From AP-15 sp963845735 (GTDB lineage Bacteria; Pseudomonadota; Alphaproteobacteria; ATCC43930; CGMCC-115725), in contig CAWJTR010000003.1 in the NCBI GenBank assembly GCA_963845735.1, positions 231,504 to 295,503 of the forward strand: a stretch of 64,000 nt of DNA, read 5' to 3'. Positions 43,344 through 53,673 of this stretch are shown here, one piece after another (the first letter of the stretch is position 1; each line of letters opens with the position of its first letter). The notes under the pieces are model-generated. The model was given only the letters and a program-made list of their open reading frames with translations. It was not told the origin of the DNA and made no database searches. The translations under genes and the position numbers were made by a program.

Positions 43344-44479
43344 TGTGTGCCGCCATGGTCGCCGAAGCGCCCGCGCCGATACCGGTCGAAGCTCTGTCCG
43401 CGCCGCCACCTGCGGTTAGCGTCGAGCGGCTGGACCACCATTACGGAGAGGGCGCGGCGCGCAACCAAGTCTTGTTCGACAATTGCATCACGATCCCGCC
43501 GGGTCAGCTCGTGGTGATGACCGGCCCATCGGGCGCGGGTAAGACCACCCTGTTAACCTTGATCGGCGCCTTGCGTTCGGTGCAGGAGGGACGGATCGAG
43601 GTACTGGGTCGCGATCTCTCACGCCTCGCGGCCCGCGACCTCGTCGCGGTGCGGCGCGAGATCGGGTTCATTTTTCAAATGCACAATTTGTTCGACGCGC
43701 TGACCGCCTTCGAGAACGTCAAGATGGCGATGCAGCTCGGCCATGATTCCCTTGAAGCGGGGCGCGGTCACTGCATTGAGCTGCTCGAGCAGCTCGGCCT
43801 TGGCCATCGGATCGACTATAAACCGAGGCTATTGTCCGGCGGCGAGCGGCAGCGAGTTGCGATTGCGCGGGCATTGGTCAACCGCCCCCGCCTCGTCCTC
43901 GCCGACGAGCCGACCGCCGCGCTCGACAAGGACGCGACGCGGATCGTCATCGATCTGCTCAAGCAGTCAACGGTCGAGTACGACGCTGCGGTGATCATGG
44001 TCACCCATGATTTTCGCGTCATCGAATGCGCCGACCGGCTGGTCCACATGGTCGATGGCAGGATCGTGTCCGACGTGGTGCTGCACGACGCACTGCGGAT
44101 CTGCGAATTCCTGCGCGCGGTCGATTTGTTCCGGGCATTGACCCCCGTCCAGCTGACCGCCGTCGCGGAGAAGATGACGAAGCGCCATTTTGCGCCCGGC
44201 GAGACGATCATTCGCGAGGGTGAGGCGGGTGAGGAGTTTTTTCTGATTTCCGACGGAGAAGTCGATGTGGTCCGCGCCGATCACGAGGTCGCGCGTCTGG
44301 GGCGCGGCGAATTTTTCGGCGAGGTGGCGCTGATCAGCGGCGAGCCGCGCAACGCCACAATCGTCGCCACCGAACCGCTCGACACCTTCGTCCTCGGCAA
44401 GTCCGATTTTCAGGCGGCTGTGGTCTCGAGCCCGTCTTTCCGCGAGCAACTCTACCGCGTTTATTTCGTGCGTCATTGA
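43343..44479 (+). CDS. DevA-like ABC ATPase fused to a cyclic-nucleotide-binding domain
   Basis: 378 residues. ABC ATPase core (about 27-250): Walker A GPSGAGKTT near 60, Q-loop FIFQMHNLFDAL, signature LSGGERQRVAIARAL near 165, Walker B LVLADEPTAALD, and switch His in VTHDFRVIECADRLV. From about 262 to 378, a CNB domain: LFRALTPVQLTAVAEKMTKRHFAPGETIIREGEAGEEFFLISDGEVDVV, then the phosphate-binding cassette GRGEFFGEVALISGEPRNATIVA with the Glu and Arg that bind cNMP ribose/phosphate. ATG 43343 overlaps the permease stop and has GGAGG. The domain fusion suggests that cAMP or cGMP controls transport. Confidence 0.92.
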   Translation: MCAAMVAEAPAPIPVEALSAPPPAVSVERLDHHYGEGAARNQVLFDNCITIPPGQLVVMTGPSGAGKTTLLTLIGALRSVQEGRIEVLGRDLSRLAARDLVAVRREIGFIFQMHNLFDALTAFENVKMAMQLGHDSLEAGRGHCIELLEQLGLGHRIDYKPRLLSGGERQRVAIARALVNRPRLVLADEPTAALDKDATRIVIDLLKQSTVEYDAAVIMVTHDFRVIECADRLVHMVDGRIVSDVVLHDALRICEFLRAVDLFRALTPVQLTAVAEKMTKRHFAPGETIIREGEAGEEFFLISDGEVDVVRADHEVARLGRGEFFGEVALISGEPRNATIVATEPLDTFVLGKSDFQAAVVSSPSFREQLYRVYFVRH

Positions 44480-44551
44480 CCGCGCGCCGGTTGCGCAAAA
44501 TGGTCGCATGGACTCGTGATCGCGATCCTTCGGGCATAGCTTTGCCCCAGG

Positions 44552-46441
44552 GTGCTCTTGCCAGGTGCGGCCAACTCGCCTATGCGCTGGCGCGTGGCCG
44601 AGATCGCACCCGCCGAGGGTAACGAGGAGATCGAGTCCGCAGCCCCCGGTAGCCGCCGCGCCGAGGCGCGGCTGCGCGACAGCGAGCTGTTTTTGCTCGT
44701 GCTCGCGCTGGGTGCCGGGGTCGCCGCCGGCCTCGGCGTCGTCCTCACCGACCTGCTGCTCGACCTGGTCCGGCACTTTGCCTTCGCCGTCCCGGACGAG
44801 GGCCACCTCAGCGAAGCCAACGCCATCGTGGAGCCGGCCCGCCTGATGCTGATGCCGGTTCTGGGCGGCATCTTCGTCGGCCTCTCCTCCCTCCTGCTGC
44901 GCCGCTGGCGCCCGCGCGAGGTGGTCGACGCGATCGAGGCGAACGCGCTGTTCGGCGGCCGGATGTCGCTCAGCGACAGCCTCGGCCTCGTCTGGGTGAC
45001 GATCCTATCCGGCGGGTTCGGCGCATCGGTCGGGCTCGAAGCGGCCTATACCCAGCTCGGCGCCGCTCTCGCCTCGCGGCTCGGGCGCAGCGTCGATCTG
45101 CGCCGCGACGACGTGCGCACGCTCGTCGGCTGCGGCGCCGCCGGAGCGATCGCGGCGGCGTTCAACGCGCCGTTGACCGGCGCCTTCTATGCCTTCGAGC
45201 TGATTATCGGCAGTTATACGTTGCAGGCCCTGGCGCCGGTCGGGATCGCCGCCTTGACCGGCGCGCTGGTTGTGCGCGGGCTCGTCGGCTCAAATCCGAT
45301 CTTTGTCGTCTGGCACGACATCGCCTTGTCGCCATCGGATTATCTGGCGTTTTTCGGCCTCGGGCTGGCTTCGGCCGGGCTCGGCATCCTGACCATGAAG
45401 GGGGTGACCTCGACCGAGACCCTGTTCCGTTCGCAAGCGGTGCCGCGCTGGGCGCGCCCGGCACTGGGCGGGCTGATCATCGGTCTGATCGCGCTGCCCT
45501 TTCCGCAGGTTCTCGGCAGCGGCCACGGCGGCATCCTGAGCGCGCTGCATTCCGGTTTTGCTCTGCCGTTTCTCGCCGGGCTGATCGTGGCCAAGATCAT
45601 CGCCTCGGCGATATCGATCGGCTCGGGGTTTCGCGGCGGGCTGTTCAGCTCCTCGCTGTTTCTCGGCAGCTTGTTCGGCAGCCTGATCGGCGACTTGCTG
45701 ACGCGGCTCGGGCCGGGGCTCGCCGCTGACCCGCTGATCTATGCACTGGTCGGGATGGGTGCGGTCGCCGCCGCGATCGTCGGCGCGCCGATGACGATGA
45801 TCATGCTGGTGCTCGAAACCACCGGCGATTTTTCGGCTACGATCGGCGTCATGGTCGGCGTCGTCACCGCCGCGATCGCTGTGCGCCATTGGTTCGGCTA
45901 TTCGTTTGCGACTTGGCGGTTTCATCTGCGCGGGCTGACGATCCGCAGCCCCGAGGATGTCGGCTGGATCAACGAGCTGCTGATCGGCCCGATGATGCGG
46001 CGCGACCCGGCGGTCATCTCTGCCGACCTGCCGCTCGACGAGCTGCGCCGGCGGTTTCCGGCGGGCAGCACCAAGCAGGTGTTCGTCGTCGACAGCGGCG
46101 GCCGCCTGTCCGGCATCATCGATCCCACCGAGGCCAACGGCTCCGAAGGCGGCAGCACGGCGAAGACTGTCGGCACCCTGGTTTCCGAACCCGCGCCGTA
46201 TTTGTTGCCGGGCGATGATTTACGCACCGCCCTCGATCGCTTCAGCCAGGCGGCGCAGGAGACGCTGCCGGTCATCGATAACCCCGATGGCCGCCGGGTT
46301 CTCGGCTATCTGAGCGAGGCCTACGCACTTCGCCGGTATGCCCACGAGCTCGAACGCCACCGCGGCGCGCAGCAAGACGACGCCGGCATCTTCAGCCCCA
46401 CCGCCGGCGATTCGACGGCCGTGCCGCCAGCGCAAAAATAG
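44552..46441 (+). CDS. ClC family chloride channel/antiporter with C-terminal CBS region
   Basis: 629 residues from GTG 44552 (ATG 44582 is an alternative). Ten or more membrane helices between about 45 and 445. Landmarks: SGGFGASVGLEAAYTQLGAALA in place of GREGPxxQxG with the gating Glu kept, GCGAAGAIAAAFNAPLTGAFYAFE, GSGHGGI and GSGFRGGLFSSSLFLGSLFG (GxFxPxxxxG loop). The C-terminal 150 residues form a CBS pair, MMRRDPAVISADLPLDELRRRFPAGSTKQVFVVD and TLVSEPAPYLLPGDDLRTALDRF. Moves Cl- or a related anion, regulated through CBS ligands. Confidence 0.92.
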   Translation: MLLPGAANSPMRWRVAEIAPAEGNEEIESAAPGSRRAEARLRDSELFLLVLALGAGVAAGLGVVLTDLLLDLVRHFAFAVPDEGHLSEANAIVEPARLMLMPVLGGIFVGLSSLLLRRWRPREVVDAIEANALFGGRMSLSDSLGLVWVTILSGGFGASVGLEAAYTQLGAALASRLGRSVDLRRDDVRTLVGCGAAGAIAAAFNAPLTGAFYAFELIIGSYTLQALAPVGIAALTGALVVRGLVGSNPIFVVWHDIALSPSDYLAFFGLGLASAGLGILTMKGVTSTETLFRSQAVPRWARPALGGLIIGLIALPFPQVLGSGHGGILSALHSGFALPFLAGLIVAKIIASAISIGSGFRGGLFSSSLFLGSLFGSLIGDLLTRLGPGLAADPLIYALVGMGAVAAAIVGAPMTMIMLVLETTGDFSATIGVMVGVVTAAIAVRHWFGYSFATWRFHLRGLTIRSPEDVGWINELLIGPMMRRDPAVISADLPLDELRRRFPAGSTKQVFVVDSGGRLSGIIDPTEANGSEGGSTAKTVGTLVSEPAPYLLPGDDLRTALDRFSQAAQETLPVIDNPDGRRVLGYLSEAYALRRYAHELERHRGAQQDDAGIFSPTAGDSTAVPPAQK

Positions 46442-46716
46442 CCGCGGCAAATCCGCGTTGCTGCGTCGCCAGCGATATGATGGGGTGGCGTCGGCGACCC
46501 GCGTCGGGTTCGCTTTGCCGGGCGGCTAGCGCAAATTTGATGGCACGATTACGCATGGCTGCGCTACAATGCATGCAATACTGAAGTCGTCCGGATCGTA
46601 AGCTGTCCGTAAGGTGACGATCCCGCCGGCGAGACGGGAGCTGCGTTCCTAATGGACTACGACATCGACGGCTCGACCGCAGGTGCAACCAAAGGCTGAG
46701 AGGAAAGGCCTACAGT

Positions 46717-47815
<1,099 letters not shown>

Positions 47816-47909
47816 CCTCGTCTTTGATCGAGCGGCGCCCCGGCTGGCTTCCAAAGCGAATTCTGTGATGGTCGCCGTGGTTGGCGGTGGGAGGGCGGCG
47901 GGGTGACGG

Positions 47910-48679
47910 TTGAAGGACTCCTCATTGACGCTCACCGGAAAGGCCGCCCTCGTCAGCGGTGCCGCGGGCGGCATCGGCCGGGCGATTTCATTGCCTTAGC
48001 CGCCGCGGGAGCGGCAGTCGCCTGCTGCGACATCGACATGGCTGGCGCAACGGAGACGGCACGGCTGGTCGGTGAAGCGGGCGGACAGGCGGTTCCGCTG
48101 CAATGCGACGTCGCCGTCGAGAGCGAGACGCGCAAGACTGCGGCTTCGGCCCACGACGCGTTCGGCCGGCTCGACATCCTGGTCAGCGGTGCTGCACCAC
48201 ACGAGGCGAGCGGCACGGTGCTGGAAACCAGCCTCGCCGATTGGGAACGGGTTTTGGCGGTCAACCTGACCGGCTCGTTTTTGCTTTGCCGTGCCGTGCT
48301 GCCCTTGATGATCGCCGGCGGCGGGGGATCGATCATCCTGATCGCCTCGCAGCTCGGGCGCGTCGGCAGCGCCGGGCGTGCGGCTTATTGCGCGACCAAA
48401 GGCGCTCTGATCCAGCTCGCCAAGGTCATGGCGATCGACCATGCCGGCCAAAACATCCGGGTCAACACCTTGTCGCCGGGCGCGGTCGAAACCGAGCGGC
48501 TGTTGCGGCGCTACGGCAGCTTCGCGGCGGCGCGCGAAGCGCTCGGCCCCAAGCATCTGCAAGGGCGTCTCGGTCGTCCGTCCGAGATCGCCGCGGCTGC
48601 GGTCTTCCTGGCCGGCGATGCCGCGAGCTTTGTCACCGGAAGCGATCTCCTCGTCGATGGCGGCTATACCGCGATCTGA
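47910..48679 (+). pseudogene. Short-chain dehydrogenase/reductase, frameshifted near N-terminus
   Basis: The N-terminus SLTLTGKAALVSGAAGGIGRAIS (Rossmann G-x3-G-x-G) lies in one frame and ends in a stop near 47998. The rest, AAAGAAVACCDIDMAGATETARL to LLVDGGYTAI, is in the frame starting at 47903. Catalytic Ser (SQLGRVGSAGR), Tyr and Lys (AYCATKGALIQLAK) and Asn (VNLTGSF) are kept. A one-base indel near 47985 restores a normal 255-residue classical SDR. The likely start is TTG 47910. Substrate unknown. Confidence 0.8.
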
Positions 48680-48690
48680 GCTTCAGGCGC

Positions 48691-50236
48691 TCAGAGGGCG
48701 ACTTCGACGAGAAACGGGCCGGGAGCGGCGATCCCTTCGGCCAGGCGGTGATTGAATTCCTCCATCGTCGTAACTCGCGCCCCGGGGACGCCCATTCCCT
48801 TGGCCAGGGCCACGAAGTCGAGGTCTGGACTGTCCAGATCGAGCATGTCGAGCGCCTTGCGTCCGGGGTTGCCGGCGCCGACATTGGCGAGCTCGCCGCG
48901 CAGGATCGCGTAGCTGCGATTGGAGAACAGCAGGGTGGTGACGTCGAGCCCCTCGCGCGCTTGGGTCCATAAGGCCTGCAATGTGTACATCGCGCTGCCG
49001 TCACCCTCCAAGGTGATCACCTTGCGGTCGGGGCAGGCGACCGCCGCACCGGTCGCGAGCGGCATGCCCAAGCCGATCGAGCCGCCCATGTTCGACAGCC
49101 AGTCATGCGGCGCCGCCGAACGCGTCGGTGCGAAAAATCCGCGCCCGGTCGTCACCGCCTCGTCGACGACGATCGCAGTTTTCCGGCAACAGCGCGCCGA
49201 GCGAAGCGCCGAGCGCCTCGGGGGTGATCCTTCCAGTCGCCTTTGTCGGCGGCGGATCGTTGACGACCGGGGCAGGGGTCGAACGGGCGCCGACCTCCTC
49301 GGCCAATGCGTCGAGCGCGCCGATCATGTCCTCGTCGAGCCGGGCGAGCACATGACCCTGCGCGTCGGGCGGCGCCAATAGACTGGGCTTGTCGGGATAG
49401 GCGAAGAACGCGACCGGCATCTTGGCGCCGACGAGGATGATGTGCTTCAGCCCAGCCAGCACCTTCGTCGCCTGATCGACGACATACGGCACGCGCTCGA
49501 GAAACACCCGCCCACGCCCGCGCTGGGTGCGCGCATTCGAGCCCTGCGCTATCAACCGCGCCCCGGTCTTGGCGGCGATCTTGCCGGCAAGATCGAGCCC
49601 CTGCTGGCGCAAGGCGCGTCCGGTCACCAGGATCAGGCATGGCTCGCCCGAGCGCAGCGCCCGCGCCGCCTCGGCGACCGCCTCCTGCGACACCGCCTTC
49701 GGTGGGACGGGCGGCGCCACTGCGGCCGGGCCGGCCCCGTCGTTCCAGGCGGTGTCGGCCGGCAGGATCAGGGTTGCGATCTGTCCCGGCAATTTGCGCG
49801 CCGCGGCGATTGCGGCGGCGCCATCGGCCGCGATCGACTTCGCGTCGGGCGAGGTCTTGACCCAATGCGAAGACGGCCTCGCCAGCCCCTCGATGTCGGA
49901 GGTCAGCGGGGCATCGTATTTACGGTGGTAGGTCGCGTGATCGCCGACGATGTTGACCATCGGCGACGACGCCTTGTTGGCGTTGTGGATGTTGGCGAGC
50001 CCGTTGGCGAGGCCCGGCCCGAGATGCAACAGGGTCGCCGCCGGCTGTTCGCTCATTCGCGCATAGCCGTCGGCGGCGCCGGTGACGACACCCTCGAACA
50101 GACCGAGTATGCAGCGCATACCCTCGACCCGGTCGAGTGCGGCGACAAAATGCATCTCCGAGGTGCCGGGATTGGCAAAGCACACATCGACCCCGCCCCC
50201 GACCAAAGTACGCACCAGACTTTCCGCGCCGTTCAT
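48691..50236 (-). pseudogene. Thiamine diphosphate enzyme (acetolactate synthase/benzoylformate decarboxylase-like), frameshifted
   Basis: Start ATG 50236 (MNGAESLVRTLVGGGVDVCF) with GGGAGAAG upstream. PYR domain FANPGTSEMHFVAALDRVEGMR and EGVVTGAADGYARM with the catalytic Glu; middle domain AWNDGAGPAA. After LLPENC near 49178 the frame shifts to IVVDEAVTTGRGFF, then the PP domain GLGMPLATGAAVAC, LEGDGSAMYTLQALWTQ (GDG-x-N-type TPP/Mg motif) to 48691. Everything aligns to a 515-residue TPP enzyme, apart from that one indel. It is a non-anabolic ALS-like decarboxylase whose substrate is unknown. Confidence 0.85.
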
Positions 50237-50499
50237 CGACTCTTCTCCCTCGGCTGCCGCCGTATTGCTCGCATATCGGGCTCGGCGCAGCATGCCCGCC
50301 GTCCGGCGCTGCCGCAAGCCGGGAGGTCGGCTGCGATGGCCGGCAAGGGGGTCGTGCACCACGCCTTCGAGCTTCAAAGGATCCAGGAATATTTTGGCTC
50401 GCGGGCAGACCTTCACATCTCCGTGCGCTGGGAATTATCAGCGCCGGGGCGGTGTCATATTCGGTGTCGGGATGGTCCCGGACAGGATGACAGCCTTTG

Positions 50500-51546
50500 A
50501 TGCTTGCAGCCTCGCGCCTTCTGAGCGTCGCGACCGCGGTTCCGCCCTATCCGCTCGACCAGGACGACGTGATCGAACGGGTCAAACTGTTGTTTGGCGG
50601 CGCGCAGGCGCTCGAACGGCTGCTACCGGTGTTCGCCAATACCGGCATTCGCACGCGCTATTCCTGCGTTCCGATGGAGTGGTACGACCGCCCCCATAGC
50701 TGGGCCGAACGCAACCGCATCTACCTCGCGGCAGCGCTCGACCTGCTCGAAGCGACGACGGTCCAACTGCTTGACCGCGCCGGCCGTTCCAGGGAGGAGA
50801 TCGACGCGATCGTGGTCGTCTCGACCACCGGGATCGCCACGCCTAGCCTGGATGCGCTGCTGATCGACCGCATGGGGCTCCGCGCTACGGTGCGGCGACT
50901 GCCGATTTTCGGCCTCGGCTGCGCCGGGGGCGTCATCGGCCTCGCCCGCGCCGCGAGCCAGGCAATATCGTCGCCGGGCGAGACCGTGCTGTTCCTTGTC
51001 GTCGAATTGTGCGCGCTGTCGTTTCGCCGCGATGATTTCTCAAAAAGCAACATCGTCGCAACCGCGCTGTTCGGCGACGGCGCTGCAGGGGCGCTGCTAT
51101 CGACGGAAGGAGGCGGGCCGGCGATTGTCGCCGCGGGAGAGTACACTTGGCCTAACAGCCTCGATGTGATGGGCTGGGAGGTCACTGATGACGGGCTTAG
51201 CGCGGTATTTTCCCGCGACATTCCGCAACTCGTAGCTGCTAAGTTTCGCGAGGTAGTAGCCGAGTTCCTCACCCGTCACAATCTTGCGATCAACGACATC
51301 GACCGGTTCGTCTGCCATCCCGGCGGCGCCAAGGTGGTGGCCGCACTCGAAGACGCCTTCGGGCTCGCGCGAGGCGCGCTCGCCGGCGCACGCGGGGTGC
51401 TGCGCGACTTTGGTAATATGTCGGCTGCCACCGTGATGTTCGTGCTCGAACGCGTGCTCGCCGATCCACGGCCCTGGAACCGGGCGCTGATGAACGCGCT
51501 GGGACCGGGCTTTTCCGCTGGGTTTATGGTGCTCGACAATCGGTGA
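50500..51546 (+). CDS. Type III polyketide synthase (chalcone/alkylpyrone synthase-like)
   Basis: 348 residues with the complete type III PKS triad: Cys141 (FGLGCAGGVIG), His273 (RFVCHPGGAKV) and Asn306 (RDFGNMSAATVM), plus GPGFSAGFMVL near the C-terminus in place of the usual G-F-G-P-G loop. It makes alkylpyrones or alkylresorcinols from fatty acyl-CoA starters. The stop overlaps the start of the methyltransferase-MFS gene by four bases, so translation is coupled. The arrangement equals Bacillus bpsA-bpsB (PKS plus ICMT-like O-methyltransferase). TTG 50497 precedes the ATG. Confidence 0.92.
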   Translation: MLAASRLLSVATAVPPYPLDQDDVIERVKLLFGGAQALERLLPVFANTGIRTRYSCVPMEWYDRPHSWAERNRIYLAAALDLLEATTVQLLDRAGRSREEIDAIVVVSTTGIATPSLDALLIDRMGLRATVRRLPIFGLGCAGGVIGLARAASQAISSPGETVLFLVVELCALSFRRDDFSKSNIVATALFGDGAAGALLSTEGGGPAIVAAGEYTWPNSLDVMGWEVTDDGLSAVFSRDIPQLVAAKFREVVAEFLTRHNLAINDIDRFVCHPGGAKVVAALEDAFGLARGALAGARGVLRDFGNMSAATVMFVLERVLADPRPWNRALMNALGPGFSAGFMVLDNR

Positions 51547-53579
51547 CAGTGCTTTACTGGACGGTTTGCCTCGTCGCCCTGCAGCGACTGGCTGAACTCG
51601 CTTGGGCGCGCCGCAACACCGCGCGGCTGCGCCGATTGGGCGCGATCGAGGCCGATGCCGTCGGCCATCCGCTGTTCGTGTTGCTGCATGCCGCCTGGCT
51701 CGCCAGCCTCGCTTTGTCGGCGCCAGCCGCCATCCCGCCCCGCTGGCCAATCCTCGGCTTATTCGCGCTGCTCCAGCTCGGCCGGCTGTGGGTCATCCTC
51801 AGCCTGGGCCGTTGGTGGACGACGCGGATCCTGACCCTTCCCGGCGCGCCGCTGGTGCAAACCGGTCCATTCCGTTGGTTGCAGCATCCGAACTATCTGT
51901 TGGTCGTCGCCGAGTTCGCGGTCCTGCCGCTGGCCTTTGGCGCCGTTGCAATCGCCGCGATATTCTCGACGCTCAACCTGATGCTGATCATAAGGCGCAT
52001 CCGCATCGAGGATCGACGCGCTGGCGCCGCGCCGAGGGCTGTGACCATCGCCGCCTTATCCCACGCCGCCGGAGCCAAGACGTGGATCGGATTTGTCGCC
52101 ATGGCCGTCGGCATGTTCATGGCGATCCTCGACATTCAGATCGTCGCCAGCTCATTACCCGAGATCCAGGCCGGGCTCGGGCTCGCGCTCGATCAATTGA
52201 GCTGGGTGCAGACGGCCTATCTGATGGCGGAAATCGTCGCAATCCCGCTGACCGGCTGGCTGACCGCAATGCTGTCGACGCGCGGCGCCTTTCTCGCCTG
52301 CGTCTGCGGCTTTACCGCGGCGAGCCTCGCCTGCGCCGGTTCTAGCGGGTTCTGGTCGCTGATCCCGGCACGGCTAGTGCAAGGCTTTTGCGGCGGAGCG
52401 CTGATCCCGCTGGTCTTTTCCGCGATCTTCCTGATGTTCGAATGGCCAGCGCGGACCCGGGCGACATTGGTCGCCGGCCTCTTGGCGATGCTGGCGCCGA
52501 CCCTCGGACCGAGCATCGGCGGATTCGTAACCGACCGGTTTTCCTGGCATTGGCTGTTTCTGATCAACGTACCGGCTGGGATCGTCGTGGCGTTACTCGT
52601 CGCCTGGACCGTCGAAGTCGACCGGGCCGATCGACGCGGCTTCGGCGCGGTCGATCTTTGGGCTCTGCCGCTGCTCGCGATCTTTCTCGGCGGCCTCGAA
52701 TTGTTGCTGAAGGAGGCGCCAAAGCGCGGCTGGAGCAGTACCGCGATGCTGCTGCTAGCGGCTCTTTGCTTGGCGTGCGGCGGCGGCCTGGCGCAGCGTT
52801 CCTTGCGGCATCCGGCGCCGTTGATCGACCTCCACGCCTTTCGCGACCGCAATTTCGCGCTCGGTTGCTGGTTGAGCTTTGTTCTCGGCATTGGGCTCTA
52901 CGGGGCGACTTATCTGTTGCCGGTGTTTCTCGGCCTGGTCCGCGAGTACGACGCGCTGCCGATCGGCGAGATCATGATGGTCACCGGTGCGGCCCAGCTG
53001 GCGGTGGCGCCGATCGCCACCCTGCTCGAACGTCGCGCCGATGCGCGGCTGCTGATCGCCGCGGGTTACGGGCTGCTGGCGCTCGGCTGGGTCGGCAACG
53101 GGTTCATGACCTATCAGACCGATTTCTGGGGGCTGTTCTGGCAGCAGACCGCGCGCGGGACGGCGGTGATGCTGTGCCTGTTGCCGACGACCGCGTTGGC
53201 GCTCGGCAGCTTCGAGCCCGCCGATGTCCCGAACGCCAGCGGTCTGTTCAACCTGATGCGCAATCTCGGCGGGGCGATAGGGCTGGCGGTGATCGACACG
53301 GTGATCGGACAGCGCGCGCCGACCCATGTCGCCGCGCTCGTTAGCCGTCTCCAGGCCGGGGATGCGGCGGCCGCACGCCTCGTCGGGCTGCCGACCGAGC
53401 GCTTTACCGGGGTGGCGATCGGGCCGGTCGATTCTGCGACGCGCGACCTCGTCGCCCCGTTGGTCGAGCGCGCTGGGCTTGTCGCCGCCTTCAACGACGC
53501 CTGGCTCTGGATTGGCGGCGCGATGCTGCTGTCGTTGCTGCTGCTGCCGCTGCTGCGGGCTGCTCCGGTCCGCGACTAG
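51543..53579 (+). CDS. Fusion of ICMT-like methyltransferase and DHA2-type MFS exporter
   Basis: A single 678-residue ORF. Residues 1-165 are an isoprenylcysteine-carboxylmethyltransferase-like membrane enzyme: LQRLAELAWARRNTARL, GRWWTTRILTLPGAPLVQTGPFRWLQHPNYLLVVAEF (SAM-binding R-x-P-N-Y type segment) and RRIRIEDRRAG. After a 15-residue linker, residues 180-678 are a 14-helix DHA2 MFS antiporter: MAILDIQIVASSLPEIQAGLG (motif D1), WVQTAYLMAEIVAIPLTGWL, RLVQGFCGGALIPLVFS, LAPTLGPSIGGFVTDRFSWHWLFLINVPAG (motif C). GTG 51543 overlaps the PKS stop. The likely roles are O-methylation and export of the PKS product. Confidence 0.85.
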   Translation: MTVLYWTVCLVALQRLAELAWARRNTARLRRLGAIEADAVGHPLFVLLHAAWLASLALSAPAAIPPRWPILGLFALLQLGRLWVILSLGRWWTTRILTLPGAPLVQTGPFRWLQHPNYLLVVAEFAVLPLAFGAVAIAAIFSTLNLMLIIRRIRIEDRRAGAAPRAVTIAALSHAAGAKTWIGFVAMAVGMFMAILDIQIVASSLPEIQAGLGLALDQLSWVQTAYLMAEIVAIPLTGWLTAMLSTRGAFLACVCGFTAASLACAGSSGFWSLIPARLVQGFCGGALIPLVFSAIFLMFEWPARTRATLVAGLLAMLAPTLGPSIGGFVTDRFSWHWLFLINVPAGIVVALLVAWTVEVDRADRRGFGAVDLWALPLLAIFLGGLELLLKEAPKRGWSSTAMLLLAALCLACGGGLAQRSLRHPAPLIDLHAFRDRNFALGCWLSFVLGIGLYGATYLLPVFLGLVREYDALPIGEIMMVTGAAQLAVAPIATLLERRADARLLIAAGYGLLALGWVGNGFMTYQTDFWGLFWQQTARGTAVMLCLLPTTALALGSFEPADVPNASGLFNLMRNLGGAIGLAVIDTVIGQRAPTHVAALVSRLQAGDAAAARLVGLPTERFTGVAIGPVDSATRDLVAPLVERAGLVAAFNDAWLWIGGAMLLSLLLLPLLRAAPVRD

Positions 53580-53673
53580 GCGGTATGAAATCGGGATTTC
53601 GCCTGAGACCGCTGCATAACGTATTGTCGACACATCTGGCGCGCCACAACAGCACGATTTCAAGGCTCACCCC

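Noticed and set aside
41640..43409. Minus-strand ORF of 589 codons
   Set aside because: Antisense to the two permeases; composition rich in Arg, Gln, Asp and His with no motifs.
46651..46698. Fifteen-codon peptide (MDYDIDGSTAGATKG) before the ABC ATPase
   Set aside because: Too short to judge, no ribosome site and no sign of a leader-peptide attenuator; the 275-base gap 46442-46716 shows nothing else convincing.
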